64,000 nt of DNA from Hypomesus transpacificus (GCF_021917145.1 NW_025813768.1:1-64000); one strand, 5' to 3'. Numbered from the stretch's first letter, positions 1 through 12,702 are shown. Numbers and translations are program-made. The notes: generated by a model not told the origin, from the letters alone.

Positions 1-635
1 CCTCTAATGAAAGCCAGGACACTTGACATCTCTGAGATAACACCACCAAATCTATCACTCACTCCCCCTTACCTCCCGCTTGCCACACACACACACACTC
101 CGGCTGAAGATGTCATGCTTGGTTGTAACAAATAATAACATACCGCAACCAAAATCCAACAACGGTTCATAAACATTTTCCTTTCCCCCCCTTGGAACCG
201 AATAAAAATATATCCCGATTTTCCCCCTTCAAAAGACCCCAGAGCCCTTTGACCAGCTTGTTATCGAAGAGACTTGAGACAGGCGGTTGGTGTTTCTATT
301 CCTGGAGAGCGGTTATCTGCTCTGGAGGAGAGGGGCTTATGTGCCACTGTGTGGTCACTTCACGGCGTGTTACATACATGTGCTGTTTGTTGGCCCACAC
401 ACAATTCCTACAGTTTAGGCTTTCTCAGTCAGGCTGGGGCGATGCAGAGCGAGGTTGCTCAAGGACAAGGCACAAAGAAGGGCCCCTCGAAGGACTTGAA
501 CAGAAACTCTTCGGGGACCCGTTCATCATCCTCCCCAGCCTCCAGAGCCCTGCTCCAGCCCTCGACTCCACCGTGGATCAGAAGATACATACATGTCAGT
601 CACAGGGGCTCCGCATTCCAGCTGTGTCCTGGCTG
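1..635. other. no gene seen; non-coding flank
   Basis: No splice-compatible or family-like coding sequence is recognised on either strand. Only a short CA run near 85-98 is seen. Confidence 0.5.
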
Positions 636-690
<55 letters not shown>

Positions 691-734
691 CAGAGAGAGG
701 GACAGAGAGAGGGACAGAGAGAGAGAGAGAGAGG

Positions 735-803
<69 letters not shown>

Positions 804-814
804 GAGAGAGGGAC

Positions 815-874
<60 letters not shown>
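636..874. repeat. (CA)n/(GA)n compound microsatellite
   Basis: A short CA run passes directly into about 220 bp of GA repeats with GGGACAGAGA interruptions. The polypurine strand is plus. Open frames through it are artefacts of the dinucleotide. Confidence 0.95.
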
Positions 875-876
<2 letters not shown>

Positions 877-1410
877 CGCTGCCTCACAAAAGGAGCATTG
901 TGAGCCAGTCAAAAGGGGAAAAATGAAAATAAATTGGTTGCGCTACAAAGCGGGCTCTCTGAAGTAGTTGTCCAGAGAGTTAGGGATCGCAATAATGTTA
1001 CTCTAACTCTGCGGGTGCCGTCTGTGCTTGACTGACTGACTGGTATGACAGACATGCCGATGGACATCAGCTCTCTGACGGGGGGAAAGAAGCCGCCATC
1101 TTTGAGTTGGGAAACCTAGCTGCATGCCATCACTTTCCATTCCTAAGAACAGGAAGCTTTTGTACCTCAGTCAGCTCCTGTCTCAGACGCAGTGCGAGCT
1201 CGGTTTTTAGCGTTGGGTTTTGAAGGCTTCTCTCTTTTTTTCCCCAAGTTCCAACCAATCTAAATTCATTTGACAGCTGGAGACAGGAAGAGAGGAAAAG
1301 TGTTCATCTGCTAAAAACAACAGAGGGGCTTCCTACTTGAAATCAAGGAACCAGGTGGCCCCTCTGCGATGAGGAAAACCCACGAGGGAGGGAGGGAAAC
1401 CAGACTGATT
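875..1410. other. no gene seen; non-coding
   Basis: Unique sequence between two GA-rich tracts, with no recognisable coding or RNA signal. Confidence 0.45.
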
Positions 1411-1730
1411 ACAGAGAGGGAGAGAAGAGAGAAGAAGAGAGAAGAAATACAGAGGAGAGAGAGAGGGAGAGAGAGAAAGAAGAGAGAAGAAGAGAGAAGA
1501 AGTACAGAAGAGAGAGAGAGGGAGAGAGAGAAAGAAGAGAGAAAGAAGAGAGAAGAAATACAGAGGAGAGAGAGAGGGAGAGAGAGAAAGAAGAAGTACA
1601 GAGGAGAGAGAGAGGGAGAGAGAGAAAGAAGAGAGAAGAAATACAGAGGAGAGAGAGAGGGAGAGAGAGAAAGAAGAGAGAAGAAGAAAGAAGAAGTACA
1701 GAGGAGAGAGAGAGGGAGAGAGAGAGAGAC
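1411..1730. repeat. polypurine GA/GAAG repeat with irregular higher-order units
   Basis: About 320 bp of almost pure purine on the plus strand. A block with the core TACAGAGGAGAGAGAGAGGG recurs irregularly about six times. It has the base composition of triplex-forming mirror-repeat DNA. Confidence 0.9.
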
Positions 1731-1863
1731 ACCAAGGCAAAGCTCCGTTCAAAGAGAGCTAGACTGATTGACAGGTGTCCAAGTGAAGGCCGGGGGAGGG
1801 ATCTCTGGTGTCTGCGGTCTGTCTCTGTGGGGGGTGAGGCCGGCCGGGGTGAGGCTGGAACAC

Positions 1864-3590
1864 CTGCCTCTCTCAGCCCCTCTCCTGCTCTCTGTCTGAG
1901 CTGCCTCTCTCAGCCCCTCTCCTGCTCTCTGTCTGAGCTGCCTCTCTCAGCCCCTCTCCTGCTCTCTGTCTGAGCTGCCTCCACTCAGCCTCTCTCCTGC
2001 TCTCTGTCTGAGCTGCCTCTCTCAGCCCCTCTCCTGCTCTCTGTCTGAGCTGCCTCTCTCAGCCCCTCTCCTGCTCTCTGTCTGAGCTGCCTCTCTCAGC
2101 CCCTCTCCTGCTCTCTGTCTGAGCTGCCTCTCTCAGCCCCTCTCCTGCTCTCTGCCTGAGCTGCCTCTCTCAGCCCCTCTCCTGCTCTCTGCCTGAGCTG
2201 CCTCTCTCAGCCCCTCTCCTGCTCTCTGTCTGAGCTGCCTCTCTCAGCCCCTCTCCTGCTCTCTGTCTGAGCTGCCTCTCTCAGCCCCTCTCCTGCTCTC
2301 TGTCTGAGCTGCCTCTCTCAGCCCCTCTCCTGCTCTCTGTCTGAGCTGCCTCTCTCAGCCCCTCTCCTGCTCTCTGTCTGAGCTGCCTCTCTCAGCCCCT
2401 CTCCTGCTCTCTGTCTGAGCTGCCTCTCTCAGCCCCTCTCCTGCTCTCTGTCTGAGCTGCCTCTCTCAGCCCCTCTCCTGCTCTCTGTCTGAGCTGCCTC
2501 TCTCAGCCCCTCTCCTGCTCTCTGTCTGAGCTGCCTCTCTCAGCCCCTCTCCTGCTCTCTGTCTGAGCTGCCTCTCTCAGCCCCTCTCCTGCTCTCTGTC
2601 TGAGCTGCCTCTCTCAGCCCCCTCTCCTGCTCTCTGTCTGAGCTGCCTCTCTCAGCCCCTCTCCTGCTCTCTGTCTGAGCTGCCTCTCTCAGCCCCTCTC
2701 CTGCTCTCTGTCTGAGCTGCCTCTCTCAGCCCCTCTCCTGCTCTCTGTCTGAGCTGCCTCTCTCAGCCCCTCTCCTGCTCTCTGTCTGAGCTGCCTCTCT
2801 CAGCCCCTCTCCTGCTCTCTGTCTGAGCTGCCTCTCTCAGCCCCTCTCCTGCTCTCTGTCTGAGCTGCCTCTCTCAGCCCCTCTCCTGCTCTCTGTCTGA
2901 GCTGCCTCTCTCAGCCCCTCTCCTGCTCTCTGTCTGAGCTGCCTCTCTCAGCCCCTCTCCTGCTCTCTGTCTGAGCTGCCTCTCTCAGCCCCTCTCCTGC
3001 TCTCTGTCTGAGCTGCCTCTCTCAGCCCCTCTCCTGCTCTCTGTCTGAGCTGCCTCTCTCAGCCCCTCTCCTGCTCTCTGTCTGAGCTGCCTCTCTCAGC
3101 CCCTCTCCTGCTCTCTGTCTGAGCTGCCTCTCTCAGCCCCCTCTCCTGCTCTCTGTCTGAGCTGCCTCTCTCAGCCCCTCTCCTGCTCTCTGTCTGAGCT
3201 GCCTCTCTCAGCCCCTCTCCTGCTCTCTGTCTGAGCTGCCTCTCTCAGCCCCTCTCCTGCTCTCTGTCTGAGCTGCCTCTCTCAGCCCCTCTCCTGCTCT
3301 CTGTCTGAGCTGCCTCTCTCAGCCCCTCTCCTGCTCTCTGTCTGAGCTGCCTCTCTCAGCCCCTCTCCTGCTCTCTGTCTGAGCTGCCTCTCTCAGCCCC
3401 TCTCCTGCTCTCTGTCTGAGCTGCCTCTCTCAGCCCCTCTCCTGCTCTCTGTCTGAGCTGCCTCTCTCAGCCCCTCTCCTGCTCTCTGTCTGAGCTGCCT
3501 CTCTCAGCCCCTCTCCTGCTCTCTGTCTGAGCTGCCTCTCTCAGCCCCTCTCCTGCTCTCTGTCTGAGCTGCCTCTCTCAGCCCCCTCCG
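1864..3590. repeat. 37-bp minisatellite, about 46 copies
   Basis: Tandem units of 37 bp beginning CTGCCTCTCTCAGCCCCTCT. Variants: an early unit with CCACTCAGCCTCTCTCC, two consecutive units with GCCTGAG instead of GTCTGAG, and two units with one extra C (near 2615 and 3135). The unit is pyrimidine-rich on the plus strand. No frame stays open, so it is not coding. Confidence 0.96.
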
Positions 3591-4227
3591 CTCCCCAGCC
3601 TCCCTTCCTCCTGTGGGGGGCGCCCCGTAGACCCTGGGCCCCTCTCCAGTCCAGAGCAGCAGGCTCCTAGGGGCTCCAGAGGCGGGGCTTCAGGATCCTG
3701 CCAGCCCCCCTCCCACAGCCCCCACCACCTGAGTCTGCCCCAGCATGCTTGTACCCAGGTACTGGTACATGAGACTGTACAATGGAAACACACACAATAA
3801 ACACAACACACACACTCAACACAAACATGTTTGTTTGAACACACACGCTGGTACACACAAACACCCATGCACACTGCCAGCCATTCCCCCCCCTCCACTT
3901 CAAGTCAAGATGGTCGTTATGCTAATCCAGAGCCCCTGTTAGGTCAGGAGTTAGTCCCTCTGAATTAAAGAGGACATGGAGTCTCTCTATTGACCCACCA
4001 CAGGCTCGGTCGCCCCCCTCTCCTCCCCCACGCCTCATAAAAGGCCGGCCCTCCCCCCCCCCCCCTTCATCTCACACTCCTCCTCCCCCATCCACCCCCA
4101 CTTACCCCCCTCACCTCCCCGCCTACTTCTTTTGCCCATCTTTGCCCTCTCCCGGGGCCCCTCTCCTCCATGGACACCCCCCTCCCTGTCTCTGGCCTGA
4201 AGTTTGTGTCACACACCCTGGTCTCTG
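3591..4227. other. no gene seen; CA-rich and C-rich non-coding
   Basis: Holds a degenerate CA-rich stretch at about 3789-3870 and a C run near 4053-4066. No coding or RNA signal is recognised. Confidence 0.45.
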
Positions 4228-4228
4228 G

Positions 4229-4288
<60 letters not shown>

Positions 4289-4335
4289 CTGGCTGGCTGG
4301 GTGGCTGGGTGGCTGGCTGGCTGGCTGGCAGGCAG
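4228..4335. repeat. (CAGG)n then (CTGG/GTGG)n tetranucleotide repeat
   Basis: About 60 bp of GGCA repeats change sharply into TGGC/TGGG repeats. The two halves share the GG.. frame, so a single substitution spread within one array is likely. Confidence 0.93.
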
Positions 4336-4974
4336 GGGGGTGCCAGCCAGCCAGAGATGGACAAACCCTCTTGGTTTGTCTCTGAGAACAGGGAGTTGTA
4401 TCCTGTATGGAGGTGTGGTTGGGATAGGCTGGCTCTGTCCGTAGTTCCGCCTGCCCTACCCCCCACCCCTCGCTTCCTGTTTCCCTCTCTTTGCATCATT
4501 GACCGACTTCAGGGCTCCAGCTGCTTTCAATGTTCAGGGATTCTGCCTTTTCTGGCTTGAGAATGTGCAAAGAAACCGTTGACTCAAGGTGTTACTGGGT
4601 GTACCACAGTACTGAAAGTACAAACCATTCTAATGGGTTATCTGCTTTAAAATGTCCTATTATGGTAGAAACTCCAGTTTCATGTTTAATAAGTAAGTGA
4701 TAATCAAGAGCTAATCTTGTAATTCCATGTTCATAGGGCCTTGGCTGGGTACAGGCTGTTGCTAGGAGACGAGTTTGATGGACACGCTGGGGTCCTATGG
4801 TGCGCTGGAACACTTCTTGCTTATCCACCGGCCAATCGGTGTGAAGCACTGAGATCCTGCGAGGGACGTTCCAGAGGAAGAAGTGTAAAGCCTCCTAAAT
4901 CTCTCCTCCTGATCCCTGCTCTGATAGACGCACTGCCTGAAATAACTCCCACTAAGATGCCCCCCCTCTCTGCT

Positions 4975-5025
4975 GTGAGAGAGAGACAGAGAGAGAGAGC
5001 GAGAGCGAGAGCGAGAGAGCGAGAG

Positions 5026-5075
<50 letters not shown>

Positions 5076-5076
5076 C

Positions 5077-5152
<76 letters not shown>
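4975..5152. repeat. (GA)n/(GAGAGC)n microsatellite
   Basis: GA repeats with GAGAGC interruptions on the plus strand. They directly abut the dispersed repeat at 5151-5361. Confidence 0.94.
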
Positions 5153-5154
<2 letters not shown>

Positions 5155-5361
5155 ACCAGAGGTTGTGCAGGAATGCTTCAATACTAGCTCATCATCACCA
5201 GTACGGCTGTGGCCTTGGCCCTGGCCCTGGCCCTGGCACAGGAAACACTAAGCAGGGAAATGTTCTGACATGGACATACTTAGGGAAATTCTGAATGCAT
5301 AAAAGCCTTCTTCATGGCCAGAAATCTGACGCTGTCCCGTCTCAGAGGAAAAAAGAAATGA
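5151..5361. repeat. dispersed repeat, copy 1 (about 210 bp, GA tract attached)
   Basis: From ACCACCAGAGGTTGTGCAGG to a GAGGAAAAAAGAAATGA end, this segment recurs nearly unchanged at 12498-12702. Only scattered substitutions and a copy-number difference in the CCTGGC run separate the two. Both copies follow a GA-type microsatellite. The class is unknown. Confidence 0.85.
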
Positions 5362-5651
5362 AATGGTTTGGGGGTGAGGGGGAGTTGGAGTGTCGTGCAG
5401 AGAGGCCGTAGGGAGAAGCAGAGTAGTGTGGTAGCATCTGGTTATTTTAGGAGGCAGGGAGGGGAGATTGAGGGGTGCTGACGCTTTCGGGGGGGTCTAT
5501 ACAGGGAGAGGTGGGGCAAGGGAGGGTGGGGGGAGGAAAGGGTAGAGACATGACTGCTGACTACACAGAACAGAGGAGACACAACACTGACCAGCGGTCT
5601 CTCTCCTCTCATCAGCAGGGGAGGGATATCAAAGCATGTACTGTAGGGTGT

Positions 5652-5687
<36 letters not shown>

Positions 5688-6123
5688 TCACTCACTCACT
5701 CACTCTGTTTCTTTCCATCTTCCTCAGCCTCACACACGCCACATCCTCATGCAACACATCCACACTCCATCACCTTCCCACTTCAGATGACGGGTTCCAG
5801 CCCTCCAGACATCACACCCTGCCTGTCTGCCTCTGATCTCCTACTGACTCACGGAACAATAACACTTTGTTTAAATCACAAGCTTGTTTTTGTTTGAATG
5901 TCGTGTTTTTTTTTTTTGCCATCATATTTACATTTCACATGCTTGAGGTAGTTTTATTTAACACAGTCCTGTGTTTTCACTTTCACACACACTGCTTTAG
6001 TTTATGATGATAGCAGGAATCTGTACGGTCAGCTTGGAATACGCGGGTGACAGAGGGAGAGAGAGGAAGAGAGGGAGGGGGAGGCAGTGGACTGATATCT
6101 GCTCAGGTAAGTACATAAGACAT
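5362..6123. other. no gene seen; includes a CA/CACT microsatellite
   Basis: A (CA)n run followed by (CACT)n lies at about 5652-5704. The remainder is unique with no coding signal. Confidence 0.45.
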
Positions 6124-6372
6124 AAGACAAGGTGCTGAGGAGAGGGAGGGAGGAGTGCAGGGGGGAGGGGGGGAGGAGGGACAGGGGGGGAGGAGGGAGA
6201 GGGGGGGAGGAGGGACAGGGGGGGAGGAGGGAGGGGGGGGAGGAGGGACAGGGGGGGGGAGGAGGGAGAGGGGGGCAGGCGGGGAGGAGGGAGGAGGGAG
6301 AGGGGGGGGAGGAGGGAGAGGGGGGGAGGAGGGAGGAGGGACAGGGGGGGGAGGAGGGAGAGGGGGGCAGAG
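6124..6372. repeat. G-rich GGGGGGAGGAGG array
   Basis: About 250 bp of G runs of six to nine separated by AGGAGGGA or ACA. It has strong G-quadruplex potential on the plus strand. Apparent Gly/Arg-rich frames are compositional. Confidence 0.9.
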
Positions 6373-6781
6373 TTCTGGAGATGTTCTTGGCTGAGCTGCT
6401 CTGGGACCAGGAGGTGAAAATGACTTTACCTTCTGGGGAAGAGTTCCACCCAGCAGCCAGCGGACAGCCAGGAAGACCGGCCAGAAGGACCCGCCCTGAC
6501 AAACTACCCTGACTTGTTATCTTTATCTTCTTCTCTTCCTGGCTGCACGTTATTCTCTGGGACTTTTCAGGATCCGTAGCGGGGACCAGGGGCCAGCGGC
6601 CAGGAGCCAGTGTGGGGGAGAGGAGGCCCCTGGGGACCCTGGAGGTCGCAGGGGACAGACTATGTAGCCCAGCGAGGACACACCGTGACCAGGTTCACTG
6701 ATTTAGTTCTGTGCCTGAAGTCAGAGGAAACCATGGTGGTCAATCACCTCTAACACCAGAGGAAAGAGAGGAAGAGGGAGG

Positions 6782-6840
<59 letters not shown>

Positions 6841-7056
6841 TAGTGAAAAGGAAAAAGGAGGTAAAAGAGTTTCAGGTGAGCAACTATGAGAGCAGCTGGG
6901 AATATTTTCCCTCTCGTTCACCAGAAAAGAAACTGTCTGCCAGATGTAACTAGGGGCACTTGCCCAAGTGTAAACAGACATCTTACACACACACACACAC
7001 ACAACATAAGTTGTTCCTAAGACACCAGCTGTTTACTGTGATAACAGATGCAAGCA

Positions 7057-7058
<2 letters not shown>
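6373..7058. other. no gene seen; short GA and CA runs
   Basis: GA run at about 6785-6840 and CA run at about 6985-7003. Otherwise nothing is recognised. Confidence 0.45.
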
Positions 7059-7125
<67 letters not shown>

Positions 7126-7126
7126 T
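7059..7126. repeat. (GT)n microsatellite
   Basis: About 34 GT dinucleotides with one GTAT interruption near the end. Plausible Z-DNA-forming and length-polymorphic tract. Confidence 0.96.
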
Positions 7127-8956
7127 ACACTCATGTACCTGTAACCTGGGTGGACAGGAGGCAGATGGTCTTGACACCCAGTCAGGTAATGAGGCAGGTA
7201 AGATAACAGTGGGCAGACATCCAAGAGGGGAACAGTGTGTGTGTGGGGAGGGGGGGCATGTTGGTGTGTGTCACGTGAATCCTGTTGTTTATGTCAGCAG
7301 GCAGGTGAAGAAGTGGAAGCACAGACATGCACCCAGACCGCCTCGTTAGTCTCTTGTTATTCCACATATCTCTGCGCTCGGGGGGGGGGGGGGGGGGGGG
7401 AGGGGAAACCGCAGTTAATTGCTTTCACATTACAAAGCAGGCCGGGCGATCTTGGTGGCTTTCCAAGACCACCTCTGCGTCACCAGGCCGCTGTGAGACC
7501 TCTCAGCTTCCCTCACCCTGGAGAAACAAGTTCTTTTTTACACATATATTTTTAGGGGTATAACTGCCTTGATTATATTATTGACAGAGATAGCAACTAC
7601 GGAGAGGGCAGGAAATGTGGGAAAGAGAGAGAAAGGGAGGGGGGGATGACACGCAGTAAAGGGAGAATAAGCTTTTGAGGTCATCTTAAGGTCCATTAAC
7701 TCTGAGACTAATGCATTTAGGTCACTACAACTCTCACTAGTCACAGGGCAACCATTAATTAACTAGAACTTCACTGAAGTGGTCCATAAGTGTTAGTGTG
7801 TGCGTGTGTGGTTTGAAGGAGTGTGTTTATCGGGCTGTGGGAACCGGGGAAGCACAGCTCTCATAATTAGAAGGAGTTTGTGATACCGAGGTAATCCGTT
7901 TGAAGACAGAGGAGAGTTCAGTTGAAGATGCTTTGAGACAAACCTACACACGAGCACACACACACAGATACAAATTACACACACACACACACACATTCAG
8001 CCACACACAAATGCACACGCACAGCATGAGAGTGCTGCTCAATAACCATCCAAAGCAGTGATGTCAGAGGAATCACTCAGGTTCCATCGGATAAAATGTG
8101 ATTAAACTGACTGAAGCCTAGGTGCATTCTGGGGGCAAAAGTTCAAGGCTTCATGTCAGTGGCTAATCTCCAGTAACCACGGAGACCAGCCCCTCGGGGA
8201 CAAACCCAAACCTCTCCTCTTCTCCTAACAGCTCTGACTCCAGGGAGAGGTCGGTCCAGTCCACTTCTCACCCAGGTTCCTGTGTTCCTGAGAGCTGTTT
8301 GGCCAGGCTGTGGGCCCTGTCTTGGTCGCCCCCGTGTTTTAGTATCGCACTCAAACACGATGAGTCACAGCAGAGCGGGCAGGCAGAGGGTTCTACCACA
8401 GACAGCCTTCGCTGCCAGACATAAGAAGCCGCCATGCCCATATCAGGGGAAGCTTCCTGGGCCAGGACTGCAGCTCAACCCCAGCCGACCCCGAGGAAGA
8501 ATTCTCTCCTTGACAAGAGCGAATACAAAACACCGTTACACAACACAATCGCGGACGTAAACACCCGGTAACTTCCTTGAGAGCCCCGACACACGGACGC
8601 AAGCCCAGACCGTTACCGGGAGCAGGACCGGCGACCAGATAACGCTAGTCTGATCTTCTGAGGAAACCCTACTCCATGAGGCGGGTGAATGGAATCAAGG
8701 TGTCCATCAATCAGCTGAGGGATATCCTGCAGGGGTACTTGTATGTCTGCAGAGAGAACCCTGTCTGTGCCAACAGTGATGGAAGGCAGCATGATAGGGA
8801 GGGATTAGCCATGCTGCCACACAGAGGTTAAACAAACAGCCAGAGGAATCACGCACGCCTAAGCCTCTTAGGCTCCGACAGAAGAGGAGATCGTTGATTT
8901 GTGATGGCAGAGACACAGACCCCTCCTGATTCCAACCCCCCACCCCCCCATGCATT
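7127..8956. other. no gene seen; poly-G and CA tracts
   Basis: A G run lies at about 7380-7400 and CA-rich runs at about 7955-8020. The rest is unique, and no splice-compatible coding series is recognised. Confidence 0.45.
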
Positions 8957-9262
8957 CTCTCTCTCTCTCTCTCTCCTCCCTCCCCTCTCTCTCTCTCTCT
9001 CCTCCCTCTTCTCTCTCTCTCTCCTCCCTCCTCTTCCTCTCTCTCTCCTCCCTCCTCTTCCTCTCTCTCCCCTCCCTCCTCCTCCTCTCTCTCTCCTCCC
9101 TCCTCCTCTTCCTCTCTCTCTCCTCCCTCCTCTTCCTCTCTCCTCCCTTCGATTCTCTCCTCTCTCTCTTGTTCTATTTTTCCTCACTCTCTCCTCTCTA
9201 TCTCCCCTCCCTCCATATTTCTCTCTCTGGTCTCTCTCCCTATCTCTTTCTCTCTCTCTGTT
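8957..9262. repeat. CT-rich (CTCTCTCCTCCCTC)n tract
   Basis: About 300 bp of pyrimidine on the plus strand, built from CTCTCT and CCTCCCTCCTC blocks with imperfect higher-order periodicity. Confidence 0.9.
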
Positions 9263-9574
9263 TGGAGGGTGGGGGGTGAGAGGGGCTGGGTAGTCTTAAT
9301 CCTGCTGTCAGTCAGCTTGTGCAGCACAGACTTGTCAACGTGACAGCACTCTTCTCTGGCTCTTCCCCCACTCCTTAAAACGACGACAACGGTGGAGGGG
9401 GTGGGGGGGGAGTTTTCCCTCTCCTTCTCCGTTTCTTTCCAAACCTGTTTCGCAACCGGACAGCCTTTTCTCTTCTCTCACCTCTTCTCCTTCCCTCCTG
9501 TTCCAGTTCCCTCGCTTCACTGAAACTCTGAGGGCGATGCAATTTCATTTCCGGCCGGGCTGAAATCGATGCTC

Positions 9575-9714
9575 TTAGAGAGAGAGAGGGGGAAGGAGAG
9601 AGATAGAGAGAGAGAGATAGAGAGACAGAGAGACAGAGAGACGGAGAGACGGAGAGACGGAGAGACAGAGAGACAGAGAGACAGAGAGACAGAGAGACAG
9701 AGAGACAGAGAGAC

Positions 9715-9804
<90 letters not shown>

Positions 9805-9822
9805 AGAGAGAGACAAGCCCTG
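9575..9822. repeat. GA microsatellite with (AGAGAC)n block
   Basis: An 8-bp pattern AGAGACAG, with a few AGAGACGG units, runs from about 9620 to 9725 and then passes into about 85 bp of pure GA. Confidence 0.94.
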
Positions 9823-12261
9823 ACACAGAGGGTACCAATGAGTGAACTTGAACTTGGGCCCCTCTCCAAAACCCAGAGAGAGAAAAAAAACTCTGGTGCC
9901 AGCCTTGATAAACATCCAAAAGGGAAATGAAATAACTGTTAAAGTGGAAATAAGAAAAAGGCTGGCCGAAAGGGTAAACTCAATTTTCCCCTCAACACTC
10001 CCCTCAGATTAGTATCCACCTCAGAGAGACACTGAGGAGGCCAGGCTGATGAACCGCAGGGTGAATGGATGAATTCCTGGTCAAAAGAGAGATTCCTTTC
10101 CTAGCATAAATACATAGTCTTCCCACATGAGCCGTACTCCAACTATCCCCATGAGAGAGACAGCTTTCCTGAACTACAGTGTGTGTTCACATGCACACAC
10201 ACACACAGTATCGTCCCACAGAAACACAACTATCAGCATTCAGACTACTATCTGGGAGTTGGTTCAGAGTTTCAAGGCTTCAAGCTAAAAGACAGAATTG
10301 TGATGTGATGACTATTCCGAAACCTCCTATTAGAATTCCGCCACATTCCACCGAGCCCACAACTGCTCAGACATCAAACCCAATGACAGAGGCCTCCTTC
10401 AAAGGCTCTACTGGGCTTCTGGTTAACACATCCAGCGAGTAGCCCTCTAAGTGGTTCTCGTTCACTTCTTAAAGCTGGCCAGTGGACAAAGGAGAAGTCA
10501 GGACTCTTCCTAAGACCTCTGGTGAGGCCATCAAGCCATCAGTGCTTAACGTGGCTTTTTGCTTCGCGAGGCCTGTGTGGAAGAGCCAGGGGGATGGCTG
10601 AAATGTCTCTCCCAAGTATGAGGATGTGATGTTGGGCCTAGACAAGCCGGTCTCTCCCCTCCTGGGCCATGGATCCCAGGACTGGAGAAAACCTCCGACA
10701 CAGTCCCACCTTGGCTCTGGTGAAGGGCTTGGACCACAGACAGCTATCTCCAGACATGCAACCCTGCCTCTGGTGCCATGAACAGGCATGGCTTCTCCGC
10801 CGGGCGGCGCATAGCTGGGCACAAGCTTCATCGGCCGCGGCAGGGAGCTTGGCTGCCGATCACTCAGAAATCAGCCCAATGAGGATTTATATTTCTGGAT
10901 GCCTGGGTCAGCGTGGTCGCAGAGTCATCTCCGCTCGCCGCAAGCTGGAGCGAGCAGGGCGAGGGCGAGAGAAAGTCACAGCGAGAGAGAGAGAGAGAGC
11001 GCAAACACTCAAATAAAGATAAACAGAGGAAAAGTGAGCAAACAGAAAGTTTGTTTCTTTTTTAATCCGAGCAGAATAAGCTGAGAAAATCCAAGAAGAT
11101 GTCATAGGCGGGTCTCCCTCCTCTCTCACCGACACGGCCAGGGTCAAGACGCCAGCCACACCCCCACCCCCCCTCAACCACCCACCAACCCCCACCCCCA
11201 CCTCATGAAGTGATCCAGGCTCTTCACTCTTTTGTTCCTGAATGAAGTGGCCAGACCAACATCGTCTGCCGTCTAATAGTCAGAGGTTGACGGAGAACAA
11301 TCGGACAAAAGCCAGCGCTAAACAAACAGGCGGCGCTCGCACTGGAAGGCAGTTCAGAGAGGGTGGCAGGCAGGGGCCTCTGAGAGGAAGGACACTAATC
11401 CTAAGTAGCCTTTAACTACTGAGCATGATTTACTGAGGAGAGAGAGGGGGAAAGTGGGCAAATTAGGAGAAAGAGACAGAGAGGGAGGAGCTGGAGAGAA
11501 ACAGGAATAAACATTGAACAGGAAAGAAAAGATTTACAGCTAATCGAACTCTATTGAATTTTTGTCACTGAGATTCTGTTCTTTGAGAGAGTGTTACATC
11601 ACATTGACGAATATTCTGTTTTCATAGAAGGACGAAAACATGTTTCTCTCCGAGTTGCTGATTAGTTATGACACACAACTTCTGCTCCTTTGATGCACAG
11701 AAGTAAAGCGAATCCTACGTTCCTCAATTACTCTGCCCAAACAAATGGATGACAAAAAGCTGAGATTTTCATAATCCAGTTATGTGTCTCACAAATCTTC
11801 AACATAACCGCCTTTGGTGGCTAAAATGACCTTGTTAAAACCACCAGCTTACACCTAAACCTTTTTAAAAGAACTAATCTTCAAAGGCTGGAGAATTCCT
11901 TCGCTCCGTAATACAACAGGCTTAAAGTTTCTATAGCTACTGATAGTAATTACCAACCAATAAAGCACAAGGGAGTTAAACACATTTTTGTAAATTAAAC
12001 AAACACCAAGAATGCAGAGTAAGTGAAGAATTTCAGAACAGTATAGCTGATTATTCCTCCATATACACTATGATAATGAAGACATGTTAAGTTGACATTT
12101 CCAGTTCTGAACACAAATCAGTAGATGTCTGTGAAATGTAATTTCCGGCAATCCAAAGAGGCCTGTTTTAACACTTGCGAGCATGGGAAATCAGTTTGAC
12201 AGGCTCTTTTCTCATCAGAACCTCCTGTGCTAGCTTACTAATTCTAACACAAGTCCGTCGA
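9823..12261. other. no gene seen; mostly unique non-coding
   Basis: Only short CA and GA runs (near 10193 and 10985) are repetitive. No exon series, RNA gene or transposon ends were recognised on either strand. Confidence 0.45.
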
Positions 12262-12458
12262 GAGACAGGAAGAGAGAGCACGAGAGAGCACGAGAGAGGG
12301 GGAGAGAGAGAGAGCGCGAGAGAGAGCGCGAGAGCGAGCGCGAGAGCGAGAGCGAGAGCGAGCGCGAGAGCGAGAGCGAGAGCGAGAGCGAGAGCGAGAG
12401 CGAGAGCGAGAGCGAGAGCGAGAGCGAGAGCGAGAGCGAGAGCGAGAGCGAGAGCGAG

Positions 12459-12499
<41 letters not shown>
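12262..12499. repeat. (GAGAGC)n hexanucleotide microsatellite
   Basis: A GAGAGC/GAGCGC array ends in pure GA directly before the dispersed repeat copy at 12498. Arg/Ala, Arg/Ser and Leu/Ala frames through it are artefacts. Confidence 0.95.
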
Positions 12500-12501
<2 letters not shown>

Positions 12502-12702
12502 ACCAGAGGTTGTGCAGGAATGCTTCAATACTAGCTCATCATCACCAGTACGGCTGTGGCCTTGGCCCTGGCCCTGGCCCAGGAAACACTAAGCAGGGAA
12601 ATGTTCTGACATGGACATACTTAAGGAAATTATGAATGCATAAAAGCCTTCTTCATGGCCAGAAATCTGACGCTGTCACGTCACAGAGGAAAAAAGAAAT
12701 GA
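12498..12702. repeat. dispersed repeat, copy 2
   Basis: Second copy of the segment at 5151-5361, in the same orientation and 7.3 kb away, again preceded by a GA/GAGAGC tract. The sequence beyond both ends differs, which supports a mobile unit rather than one large duplication. Confidence 0.85.

Noticed and set aside
526..912. Arg/Glu-rich and Ser/Leu-rich frames in the GA/CT tracts (also near 1333-1767, 4741-5181, 8849-9293, 9375-9919 and 12168-12534) as proteins
   Set aside because: They are translations of dinucleotide or hexanucleotide microsatellites. Open frames occur in several frames and on both strands.
1864..3590. CRISPR array
   Set aside because: The 37-bp units are contiguous tandem copies with no unique spacers, the context is vertebrate chromosomal DNA, and no cas genes are present. 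The same holds for the other arrays.
6029..6512. Gly/Arg-rich and Pro/Ser-rich frames through the G-rich array
   Set aside because: They are compositional artefacts of (GGGGGGAGGAGG)n. No conserved domain is visible.
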